From an uncultured Porphyromonadaceae bacterium (GTDB lineage: Bacteria > Bacteroidota > Bacteroidia > Bacteroidales > Muribaculaceae), in contig CAMWRW010000006.1 of NCBI GenBank assembly GCA_947176755.1, forward strand, positions 1-62,298: DNA of 62,298 nt, written 5' to 3'. This document shows, piece after piece, positions 26,289 to 34,540 of the stretch. The translations under genes were made by a program, and so were the position numbers. Every line of letters starts with the position of its first letter. Positions within the stretch are counted from its first letter, which is position 1. The notes under the pieces were generated by a model, which was not told the origin of the DNA, did no database searches, and was given only the letters and a program-made list of their open reading frames with translations.

Positions 26289-27362
26289 ATGAAGCAGAAA
26301 AAAGTTGCCATCATTGGTTCGCGGGGTGTGCCGGCCGGCTACGGAGGGTTCGAATCACTCGTTGAGAATTTAATCGGAGAAAATTGTTCGCCGACGGTAG
26401 ACTATACCGTTTTCTGTTCGAGCCGCGACCTTGACGAACGCCGAAGTTCTTATCTAAACTCGCGCCTCCGATATGTTGGTTTCCATGCCAACGGAGCCCA
26501 GAGTGTGATTTACGACCTGAGTTCGATGCTCAAAGCTCTTAAAGGATTTGACACGCTTCTCGTGCTCGGATTGTCAGGAGGGATTTTCATTCCCCTGATA
26601 AAGCGCCTCTCAAAAGCAAAGATCGTTGTAAACATCGATGGCCTTGAACACAGGAGACTTAAATGGAGTTCGCCGACGCGCAGATTCCTGAAAGCATCAG
26701 AGGCTGCGGCTGTCCGGGCGGCCGATACGGTCATTGCAGACAACAAGGTAATCGCCGGCTATGTGTTTGCCACCTACGGCCGACAACCGGTGGAGATTGC
26801 ATACGGAGGCGACCATATTCTCCGTGACGTCACGACCGATCGCCAGGAGGCGATTCTTCGGGAATACGGCGTTGAAAAGGGAGACTATGATATAGCCATC
26901 TGCAGAATCGAACCTGAAAACAACTGTGAAATGCTGCTTGAGACTTACGGAAAAATCCCCCGGCGTCTTCTCTTCATCGGCAACTGGAATCATAATTCCT
27001 ATTCACAGGCACTGTTAAAAAAATACTCCGGTTTAAGCAACTTGATTCTAAAGGAGGCAACCTACGACCCGGAAAAACTATTCACACTCCGATCGAATGC
27101 CGCCGTCTATCTTCACGGTCATTCTGCCGGAGGAACGAATCCATCGCTTGTAGAAGCGATGTTCCTCGACCCTCCCGTGCTGGCTTTCGATGTTGCTTAC
27201 AATAGGGAGTCCACATTCGGCAAAGCACGTTATTTCTCCGACGGAGCGAGCCTTATCAATCTTCTTTCAAGCGGAGATCTCCGCACCGACTCCCTGAAAG
27301 AAATTGCGGCCGACCGCTACACATGGAAAAAGATTGCGGCTGCGTACGAGGCACTGTATTAA
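26289..27362 (+). CDS. DUF1972-type glycosyltransferase (GT4, rhamnosyltransferase-like)
   Basis: The ATG at 26289 gives 357 aa starting MKQKKVAIIGSRGVPAGYGG, the diagnostic DUF1972 N-terminus. An earlier in-frame ATG at 26250 would overlap the promoter. The DUF1972 half is followed by a GT4 C-terminal half with HGHSAGGTNPSLVEAMFLDPPVLAFDV as donor site. Family members often transfer rhamnose or related sugars, which would fit the RmlA/RmlC genes upstream. The acceptor is unknown. Confidence 0.88.
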   Translation: MKQKKVAIIGSRGVPAGYGGFESLVENLIGENCSPTVDYTVFCSSRDLDERRSSYLNSRLRYVGFHANGAQSVIYDLSSMLKALKGFDTLLVLGLSGGIFIPLIKRLSKAKIVVNIDGLEHRRLKWSSPTRRFLKASEAAAVRAADTVIADNKVIAGYVFATYGRQPVEIAYGGDHILRDVTTDRQEAILREYGVEKGDYDIAICRIEPENNCEMLLETYGKIPRRLLFIGNWNHNSYSQALLKKYSGLSNLILKEATYDPEKLFTLRSNAAVYLHGHSAGGTNPSLVEAMFLDPPVLAFDVAYNRESTFGKARYFSDGASLINLLSSGDLRTDSLKEIAADRYTWKKIAAAYEALY

Positions 27363-27418
27363 CAACAGCGACACCGGAAGGAGAAACCAATTCCTCCCGG
27401 AGAATCTAAAAAAAGATT

Positions 27419-30400
27419 ATGAAACTGCATAAAGCACTATATATATTTTTTGCGGCCTCCATCATAGCCTTGGGGGCAGGAAATGTTACGGCAGCTCCCA
27501 AGAAGAGCAAAGCCTCCACGACTCAGACCTCGAAAAAGAAATCGTCAAAGAAAAGCTCTTCAAAAAATAGCTCATCCAAAGCCGGAACGTCAAAGAAAAA
27601 GAATACTTCAGGCAAAAAAAAGTCGGGCCGTGTAAAAAATAATAAGCTAAAGTCGTCGACGACACGAAAGAAGAACAATGTGGCAAAGACCACCTATAAA
27701 GCACCTCCCGCCGAGCAACCGCAATATGACTCGCTGACTATGAGCGTCAACCGGGCACTGCTTGAAAGAATCCCGGAGCATCTCAATCCCGGAGGACTGC
27801 GCGTGAACAGCGTTAAGACCGACCGAGGACGAAAGTCGGCAATCGTTAGCCTTAACGAGAACTTCACATATCTTCCCGTCACCAACGGATTGATCGACAC
27901 GTTGCAGCGTACTGTGAGGAGTGTGCTGCCCGATTCCATATCCAATTTCCACGTGGCCCTGAACGTCGGAGGGAAGTCGCTTGCATATTATATCACGAAA
28001 GTCGACAAACTACCGGCCGAACACCGACGCAATCCTATGTTCGTGTCGGAGGTGAACCCCCTGGCTTCAACCGCCAAGGGAATGGACCGTGATATTATCG
28101 CCTTATGGCATTCCCACGGCCGCTATTACAAGAACGGAAGCTGGCAATGGCAGCGTCCATTATTGTTTCAGACCGTAGAGGATATGTACCCTATGGGTTA
28201 CGTGCTCCCTTTCCTTGTTCCGATGCTTGAGAACGCCGGGGCTTACGTGCTTCTTCCCCGCGAACGCGACACGAACAATGTTGAGGTCATCGTTGACAAC
28301 GACACGAACGACGACGGCCATATTTACTCACAACCCTACTATCGGGAAAAGAGCGGCACGCGGGCCTGGACCACAGGTGAATATGAAGGATTTATTTACG
28401 ATCTTCCTGATTTCAGAGACACTGAGAATCCATTTGAAAACGGCACCTACCGGCAGACCACGACCGTGAAAAAGGGAGGCGGAGAATCGCTTGCCGGCTG
28501 GTATGCTGACATTCCATCCGATGGCGAATATGCTGTCTATGTCAGCTATAAGACTCTTCCCAATTCCACCACTGACGCACGATATACCGTAAATTATTCA
28601 GGAGGGTCGAAGGAATTCATCGTTAATCAGAAGATGGGCGGTTCCACATGGGTATATCTCGGCACGTTCCCTCTCGAAGAAGGATATAGCGACACGGAGC
28701 CGATTGTGACCCTCTCCAACGTTACGTCCGGAGAAGCCGGAACGATTGTTACGGCCGACGCAGTGAAAATCGGAGGAGGAATGGGAAATATCGCACGTTC
28801 GCCCCGACGCGCGGATGTCTACTATGATCCTTCAACACCTTTGGACGAAGATTCGGGCTATGCCGAGGAGGACGAGGAGGATGAGGATGAAAATATTGAT
28901 GACGACTCGGATGGCGAATCGAGCGACCAATTTGATGAGGCCGACAACGACTTAAATCAAGAAAAGAAGAGTCCGAATCCTCCTGCATCAGCGACCCAGC
29001 GAGGCCCGGCCCCCGTGTTCCGCACATCGGGTATGCCCCGATTCCTTGAAGGCGCACGCTATTGGCTCCATTGGGCAGGTTTCCCGGAGTATGTCTATTC
29101 CCCCTATCACGGAAACGACGATTACAAGGATGATTACACGAGCCGCGGCCACTGGGTCAATTATCTTGCCGGCGGGTCGCGAGTGCTCCCCGGACAGGAA
29201 GGTCTCAACATTCCGGTCGATGCCGTTTTCGCATTGCATACGGATGCCGGCAAACGTGCCGATGATTCTTTTGTCGGTACATTGGGAATCTATTTCACCC
29301 AAAACGGAGCCTCCTACCGCGACGGCACGCCTCGCATCAATTCCCGAATGCTGACAGATATGGTCATGCAACAGATCACGAATGATATCCGCCGTCAATA
29401 TGAACCGCGCTGGACAAGGCGCTCGATGTGGGACAAGAGTTATGTCGAAGCGAGGGTGCCTGAGGTGCCGACAACCCTGATTGAGTTGATGAGCCACCAG
29501 AATTATGCCGATATGCAATATGGACTCGACCCGACATTCCGGTTTACTGTCAGCCGCGCGATATACAAAGGCATAGCGCGCTTCCTGGCTCAACGCAAGG
29601 ACAGGGAGCTCGTGATACAGCCCCTCCCCCCGCGTGATTTCATGATTAAGGAAACGAAGAAAGGAATCTACAGGTTATCGTGGCAGCCGACCCCCGACCC
29701 CCTTGAGCCGACTGCAAAGGCCGACAAATACATTATCATGGAGCGCACGGCAGACGATCTTGGCTTCCACAAGATTGCCGAAACCCACAGCACTCATTTT
29801 GATATACGCGTGGCTGACCATGAAATCCATTCTTTCCGAATAATTGCTGCCAACGAAGGCGGACAATCCTTCCCGTCGGAAACCCTCGCGCTCAAACTGG
29901 CTGAGGCCGGACAACCGACAGCCTTAATTATCAATGGATTCACCCGCATCAGCGGTCCGGACCATTTCTCCAACGACGGCAATGCAGGCTTTGATGCCGA
30001 ATCCGATTTCGGTGTGCCTTACATAAAAGACATCTCTTTCTCAGGCTATCAGACGGAGTTCCGCCGATCAGCAGGAGAGGGCTTCGGTCGCTCCAATATG
30101 AATTATGCAACGCAGGTTGTGGCAGGCAATACGTTTGACTTTGTGGCAGTCCACGGGGCGGCCGCGGCGGCAGCCGGTTATGGCTTCGTAAGCGCGTCGG
30201 CGGCAGCCGTCGAAAATGGAAAGGTGTCACTCTCAGACTACCCTGTCGTTGACCTCATTCTCGGCAAGCAGAAACGCACAGTCGTCGGCCCCTCCGGAAA
30301 GCAGGGCGTGAAATATGCGGCATTCCCCGACGAACTTGTAAAGAAACTTGACAAATATGTTGTCGACGGCGGCCATCTCGTCGTGAGCGGTCAGTTTGTA

Positions 30401-30763
30401 GCGACAGAGCTTTACGACATGCGTTCAGATTCTCAAGAACGGAAATTTGCGCGCGACGTGCTCGGAATCACTAAGGGGGAAACCGACCGTAGCAAAGGGG
30501 GACGTCTCCGGACCTCCGATGGACGCGTAATCCCCTATTCGGCTACTCTCAACGAACACCACTATATTGTGGAAACACCGGATGTGCTCGAACCCGTCAG
30601 CTCCGACCGTACACGGACAGTGCTCACTTTTGCGGATTCCGGACGCCCGGCAGGAATCGAACATTCTTACGGCAAAGGAAAAGCTACGACTATTTCCGTT
30701 CCACTCGAAACCATCACCGAACCTGACCTCCTCGGACGTCTGTTTAAAGATCTCACCAAATAA
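27419..30763 (+). CDS. Exported amidase-like protein with inserted golvesin domain, FN3 and GATase-like C-terminus
   Basis: The product is 1114 aa. A signal peptide (about 1-25) is followed by a Lys/Ser-rich low-complexity stretch to about 90. Amidase_3-like elements are split: ALWHSHGRYY (His231, His233), then FALHTDAG (His607) and LIELMSHQNYADM (Glu689), resembling the zinc ligands and catalytic Glu of N-acetylmuramoyl-L-alanine amidases. Between them sits a golvesin-like beta-sandwich (about 345-460) and an Asp/Glu-rich linker (about 478-520). An FN3-like domain (about 745-835) and a Rossmann-like C-terminal domain (HGAAAAAAGYG; VVDGGHLVVSGQF) follow. Probably periplasmic or surface-located cell-wall hydrolase; similar Bacteroidetes proteins are sometimes labelled xanthan lyase. 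The gene ends one base before the next start. Confidence 0.75.
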   Translation: MKLHKALYIFFAASIIALGAGNVTAAPKKSKASTTQTSKKKSSKKSSSKNSSSKAGTSKKKNTSGKKKSGRVKNNKLKSSTTRKKNNVAKTTYKAPPAEQPQYDSLTMSVNRALLERIPEHLNPGGLRVNSVKTDRGRKSAIVSLNENFTYLPVTNGLIDTLQRTVRSVLPDSISNFHVALNVGGKSLAYYITKVDKLPAEHRRNPMFVSEVNPLASTAKGMDRDIIALWHSHGRYYKNGSWQWQRPLLFQTVEDMYPMGYVLPFLVPMLENAGAYVLLPRERDTNNVEVIVDNDTNDDGHIYSQPYYREKSGTRAWTTGEYEGFIYDLPDFRDTENPFENGTYRQTTTVKKGGGESLAGWYADIPSDGEYAVYVSYKTLPNSTTDARYTVNYSGGSKEFIVNQKMGGSTWVYLGTFPLEEGYSDTEPIVTLSNVTSGEAGTIVTADAVKIGGGMGNIARSPRRADVYYDPSTPLDEDSGYAEEDEEDEDENIDDDSDGESSDQFDEADNDLNQEKKSPNPPASATQRGPAPVFRTSGMPRFLEGARYWLHWAGFPEYVYSPYHGNDDYKDDYTSRGHWVNYLAGGSRVLPGQEGLNIPVDAVFALHTDAGKRADDSFVGTLGIYFTQNGASYRDGTPRINSRMLTDMVMQQITNDIRRQYEPRWTRRSMWDKSYVEARVPEVPTTLIELMSHQNYADMQYGLDPTFRFTVSRAIYKGIARFLAQRKDRELVIQPLPPRDFMIKETKKGIYRLSWQPTPDPLEPTAKADKYIIMERTADDLGFHKIAETHSTHFDIRVADHEIHSFRIIAANEGGQSFPSETLALKLAEAGQPTALIINGFTRISGPDHFSNDGNAGFDAESDFGVPYIKDISFSGYQTEFRRSAGEGFGRSNMNYATQVVAGNTFDFVAVHGAAAAAAGYGFVSASAAAVENGKVSLSDYPVVDLILGKQKRTVVGPSGKQGVKYAAFPDELVKKLDKYVVDGGHLVVSGQFVATELYDMRSDSQERKFARDVLGITKGETDRSKGGRLRTSDGRVIPYSATLNEHHYIVETPDVLEPVSSDRTRTVLTFADSGRPAGIEHSYGKGKATTISVPLETITEPDLLGRLFKDLTK

Positions 30764-30764
30764 T

Positions 30765-32291
30765 ATGCAAACAATACGCTTTCAAGGACTCGTCCATCTA
30801 CGCGAACAAATCCTTAACTCACCACTCGATGAATACGTTGCCGTGATTCTCGATGACCGTGAGATCGATTTCGACTCCAATTATCTCCACAGACTCACGG
30901 ACGTGGCATCCGACATAGACGCCACCATAACATATTGCTATTACCGCGAGCGGCTTCCGGACGGTTCGCTTAAGAATCACCCTGTGATCGATTATCAACC
31001 GGGATCCATACGGGATGATTTCAATTTCGGTCCTGTCGTGCTTCTCAATGCCTCCGACGTTATCGCCACGACTGAATCGATCAGCGAGGAGTCCATTGCT
31101 GACATTCCGGTGGAAGCTCAATGGTATATCCTTCGTCTCGAGATATCCTCGGGAAAGGTGATTGCGATGGTTCCGGAATATCTGTATACGGCCCGGGCCT
31201 GCGATCTTCGTAAAAGCGGCGACCGTCAGCACGATTATGTCAAGGCCGACCGTGAACTTCTCCAGCGCCATTATCAGGAGATTTTTACGACTTACCTCAA
31301 GTCGAGAAACGGACTTGTCAATCCCGAACGGGAGGATGTGGATTATGACTCGGAAGCGTTTCCCGTGGAGGCTTCGGTGATTATCCCGGTCCGCAACCGT
31401 GCGCAGACAATTCTTGATGCTGTCGAGTCGGCGCTTTCACAGAAAACTGATTTCAATTTCAACGTGATTGTTGTTGACAACGACTCGACCGACGGCACGC
31501 GCGAGAAACTCGAGGCTGCCGCAGCACTTGATCCACGCCTTGTCGTGGTAAAGGTGTCGGCGGACGAGAATCTCGGTATCGGCGGATGCTGGAACAAAGC
31601 GCTCCTCTCTCCTGAATGTGGCCGATTTGCCGTCCAACTCGATTCGGACGACATCTATAACTCGAAAGATACTCTCCGGAAAATTATAGATAAATTCCGG
31701 AGCGGGAATTACGCTATGGTCGTAGGAAGCTATACTCTTGTCGACTTCGACGGCAAGAGGCTTCTGGCGGAAGATATAACCCATAGCGAATGGAGCGACG
31801 ATAACGGTCCGAACAATGCACTTCGTGTGAATGGGTTCGGAGCGCCGAGAGCATTCTTCACTCCCGTTGCACGCCAGTTTCTTTTCCCGAATGTCAGCTA
31901 CGGGGAGGACTACGCTATGGCGCTTCGCATAAGCCGAACCTATCGTATAGGCCGTATCTACGAGTCTCTTTATCTATGTCGCCGTTGGGAAGGCAATTCG
32001 GATGCCGATCTTTCCGTCGAAAAAGAAAATGAACATAATTATTATAAAGATTGCGTCCGCTCGATTGAGATAATCGCGCGTGTCCGGGAAAATCATGAAC
32101 GTCGGAAGGAGAACGGACCGACATGGCAGGAGATGCTTTTCGGCCCCAATGGAATCCAGTCGGTATTCGACCATCTTTCACAGGACGATGAGGAAGATGA
32201 TGATGAACTGAATTTCGGATTTTCGGATGATGACGACGAGGATGAATTTAATGACGAAGATGAAGGATTTGACGGGGATGGCTCGCTTTGA
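30765..32291 (+). CDS. GT2 glycosyltransferase with unassigned N-terminal domain and acidic tail
   Basis: The ATG at 30765, one base after the amidase-like stop, gives 508 aa. A longer upstream frame overlaps the previous gene in another frame and is rejected. Residues 1 to about 195 form an alpha/beta region I cannot assign (VAVILDDREIDFDSNYLHRL). A GT-A GT2 domain follows: EASVIIPVRNRAQTILDAVE (about 202), VVDNDSTDGT, DSDDIY (about 293) and a later FPNVSYGEDYAMALR. The last roughly 35 residues are mostly Asp/Glu with a few Phe. No membrane segment is seen, so it is probably cytoplasmic. Its acceptor is unknown. Confidence 0.85.
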   Translation: MQTIRFQGLVHLREQILNSPLDEYVAVILDDREIDFDSNYLHRLTDVASDIDATITYCYYRERLPDGSLKNHPVIDYQPGSIRDDFNFGPVVLLNASDVIATTESISEESIADIPVEAQWYILRLEISSGKVIAMVPEYLYTARACDLRKSGDRQHDYVKADRELLQRHYQEIFTTYLKSRNGLVNPEREDVDYDSEAFPVEASVIIPVRNRAQTILDAVESALSQKTDFNFNVIVVDNDSTDGTREKLEAAAALDPRLVVVKVSADENLGIGGCWNKALLSPECGRFAVQLDSDDIYNSKDTLRKIIDKFRSGNYAMVVGSYTLVDFDGKRLLAEDITHSEWSDDNGPNNALRVNGFGAPRAFFTPVARQFLFPNVSYGEDYAMALRISRTYRIGRIYESLYLCRRWEGNSDADLSVEKENEHNYYKDCVRSIEIIARVRENHERRKENGPTWQEMLFGPNGIQSVFDHLSQDDEEDDDELNFGFSDDDDEDEFNDEDEGFDGDGSL

Positions 32292-33216
32292 CAGAGATTT
32301 ATCAGGGGTTTTGAAAGGAGGCCTTCCGACTGAGCTTATCAATGATATAATCGAAGCTCAGCTGGAGCTTTGGCCATTGGCAAAAGCAAACTACGAACGA
32401 CTGTCAAGCACGCGGCGCAAACCTCTTTCAATCGGATCATTGCAGGGAGCTTCCCAATGGAATCCGGGACGCGCAGGGAGCACCGGGGCTTCCGTCGACG
32501 CCAAGTCAATATCGGAAAGGAAGTGTTTTCTATGCTCTGAAAATCGACCTTCCGAACAGTTCTCTCTTCCCTGGCTTGAAGAATGGGAATTGCTCGTGAA
32601 CCCGTTTCCGATTCTTCCGGTCCATTTTACGATAGCGTGCAAAGAACATAGGCCTCAAGCGGCCCTTCCTCTCGACATGGCTGCCATGGCGGAGCAGGCT
32701 CCTGATTTGGCGATATTTTATAACGGGGCGAAATCAGGTGCGTCTGCGCCTGACCATCAGCACGCACAGGCCGTATTAAAAAGCGAACTTCCACTGTTGC
32801 GTGTCGCCGAAACGATCCATCCTCTCGAGCGCCCGGGGCTCATGTTGTCGCGAGATGCCGGCGTGGAACTCCCTTTCTCATTCATTTCAGCCGTAATTTC
32901 CCCCGATGCGAAAGGGATGGCCGCTCTTAGCGCCCTCCCCTCTTTAGGGGGGACAGACCCGGACTCCGGACTGCCTTCATATAAAATGATGAACACATTC
33001 TTCTGGATGGATGGACGAACGCTTCGCGCTGTCGTCGTTCCTCGACGGGCACATCGGCCCGAATGCTTCGGCACGGCTCCGGGGAAAATGCTTGTCAGTC
33101 CGGGGGCGATTGATATTGCCGGAATTCTTATTCTTCCCCGCGAGGAAGACTTCAAAGCAATGAATTCCACAAAAGCAAAAGAAATTTATGAAGAAGTCTG
33201 CTACCCCGCTTCTTAA
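32278..33216 (+). CDS. DUF4922 protein, GalT/HIT-like phosphorylase or nucleotidyltransferase fold
   Basis: The ATG at 32278 gives 312 aa and overlaps the GT2 stop by 14 bases; alternative upstream ATGs would increase the overlap. DUF4922 features are clear: KCFLCSENRPSEQ with a CxxC pair (Cys83, Cys86), WELLVNPFPILPVHFTIA, and the HIT-like histidine motif ASAPDHQHAQ (His160, His162). The fold is related to galactose-1-phosphate uridylyltransferase and GDP-hexose phosphorylases. Inference: it exchanges or releases a sugar phosphate from a nucleotide sugar for the neighbouring pathway. The actual substrate is not known. Confidence 0.85.
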   Translation: MARFDRDLSGVLKGGLPTELINDIIEAQLELWPLAKANYERLSSTRRKPLSIGSLQGASQWNPGRAGSTGASVDAKSISERKCFLCSENRPSEQFSLPWLEEWELLVNPFPILPVHFTIACKEHRPQAALPLDMAAMAEQAPDLAIFYNGAKSGASAPDHQHAQAVLKSELPLLRVAETIHPLERPGLMLSRDAGVELPFSFISAVISPDAKGMAALSALPSLGGTDPDSGLPSYKMMNTFFWMDGRTLRAVVVPRRAHRPECFGTAPGKMLVSPGAIDIAGILILPREEDFKAMNSTKAKEIYEEVCYPAS

Positions 33217-34540
33217 AGCAGGGAAGAGGAAACGTCCCGGAAAAGAATCTCCCTGGTTTTGGATACCGACGCTATATATCGCCGAGGGCCTTCCATATTT
33301 CGCAGTCAATGTCCTGACGGTGCTGATGTATGTGAAACTTAACGTTCCGCTTGCTGAAATGGCTTTCTTTACCGGCTGGCTCTACCTCCCGTGGGTTATC
33401 AAGCCTTTTTGGAGCCCTTTCGTTGATCTTTTCTCTACTAAGCGAAACTGGACTCTCGCGATGCAATTTCTTTTGGCCGTGACGATGGCAGGAGTAGCTT
33501 TTATGCTTCCGACCTCAATGTTTTTTTCAGCCACGCTTTGCTTTTTTTGGCTGATGGCATTCTTTTCGGCAACACATGACATTGCCGCCGACGGTTATTA
33601 TATGCTTGAACTGCCCCCCCATGATCAGGCAGCATTTGTCGGGGTAAGGTCGACTTTCTACCGCATAGCAAGCGTGATCGGACAGGGAGGACTCGTGATG
33701 ATGGCGGGCTGGTTTGAAACGCGCTGTGATTCGCCGGCATCTGCCTGGAGCGCGGTTTTTTCTATACTTTCAGCATTTTTTTTACTGATTTTTCTATATC
33801 ACTATAGGTTCATGCCTCGGGCGGCCTCCGACCGTCCGGCAACGGAAACTTCTGCTGCAGGTATCATCAAGAATTTCGGGATGACCTTCGTGACATTCTT
33901 CCGCAAACCGGGAATTGCAGGAGCGCTTGCGTTTATGCTTCTATATCGGTTGCCGGAGGCGTTGTGCGTCAAAATGGTTCAGCCGTTTCTGGCGGCTCCT
34001 TTGGCAGAGGGCGGACTCGGATTGTCGACAGCACGGATAGGCTTTGCAAACGGCACGGTCGGAGTGGTGGCATTGCTTGCCGGAGGAATTGCCGGAGGAA
34101 TCGCAATTTCACGAGGAGGGCTCAAAAAATGGCTCTGGCCCATGGCCTTATCTCTGTCGCTCCCGTGCATTCTTTATTGCTGGCTGGCTATGGTCCAACC
34201 CTCCTCCTTTCCCGTTATATGCACGGCTATCGGCATCGAACAATTCGGCTATGGATTCGGATTCACGGCCTTCATGCTCTATCTGATATATTTCAGCCGA
34301 GGAGAGAGTCAGACTTCTCATTATGCATTCTGCACAGCCTTCATGGCTCTCGGGATGATGATTCCGGGAATGTTCGCCGGCCATATACATAACGGCCTCG
34401 CACAATTTAATCCTTTCGGGCTCCCCGGACCTCAAGGCTTTATCAACTTTTTCTGGGTCGTTATGGCGGCATGCGGCGCAACCCTCGTGGCCTGCACACT
34501 CGTAAAAATAGACTCCTCTTTCGGGAAGAAGACAGAATGA
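33188..34540 (+). CDS. AmpG-like MFS permease
   Basis: The product is 450 aa with about 12 transmembrane helices. The N-terminus IPTLYIAEGLPYFAVNVLTV and the loops LPWVIKPFWSPFVDLFSTKR and ATHDIAADGYYMLELPPHDQ match the AmpG/PAT branch of the major facilitator superfamily. AmpG imports anhydro-muropeptides from peptidoglycan turnover into the cytoplasm. Whether this one does so is inferred from family and from the amidase-like gene upstream. Its start overlaps the DUF4922 gene by 29 bases and its stop overlaps the TamL ATG (ATGA). Confidence 0.88.
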   Translation: MKKSATPLLKAGKRKRPGKESPWFWIPTLYIAEGLPYFAVNVLTVLMYVKLNVPLAEMAFFTGWLYLPWVIKPFWSPFVDLFSTKRNWTLAMQFLLAVTMAGVAFMLPTSMFFSATLCFFWLMAFFSATHDIAADGYYMLELPPHDQAAFVGVRSTFYRIASVIGQGGLVMMAGWFETRCDSPASAWSAVFSILSAFFLLIFLYHYRFMPRAASDRPATETSAAGIIKNFGMTFVTFFRKPGIAGALAFMLLYRLPEALCVKMVQPFLAAPLAEGGLGLSTARIGFANGTVGVVALLAGGIAGGIAISRGGLKKWLWPMALSLSLPCILYCWLAMVQPSSFPVICTAIGIEQFGYGFGFTAFMLYLIYFSRGESQTSHYAFCTAFMALGMMIPGMFAGHIHNGLAQFNPFGLPGPQGFINFFWVVMAACGATLVACTLVKIDSSFGKKTE

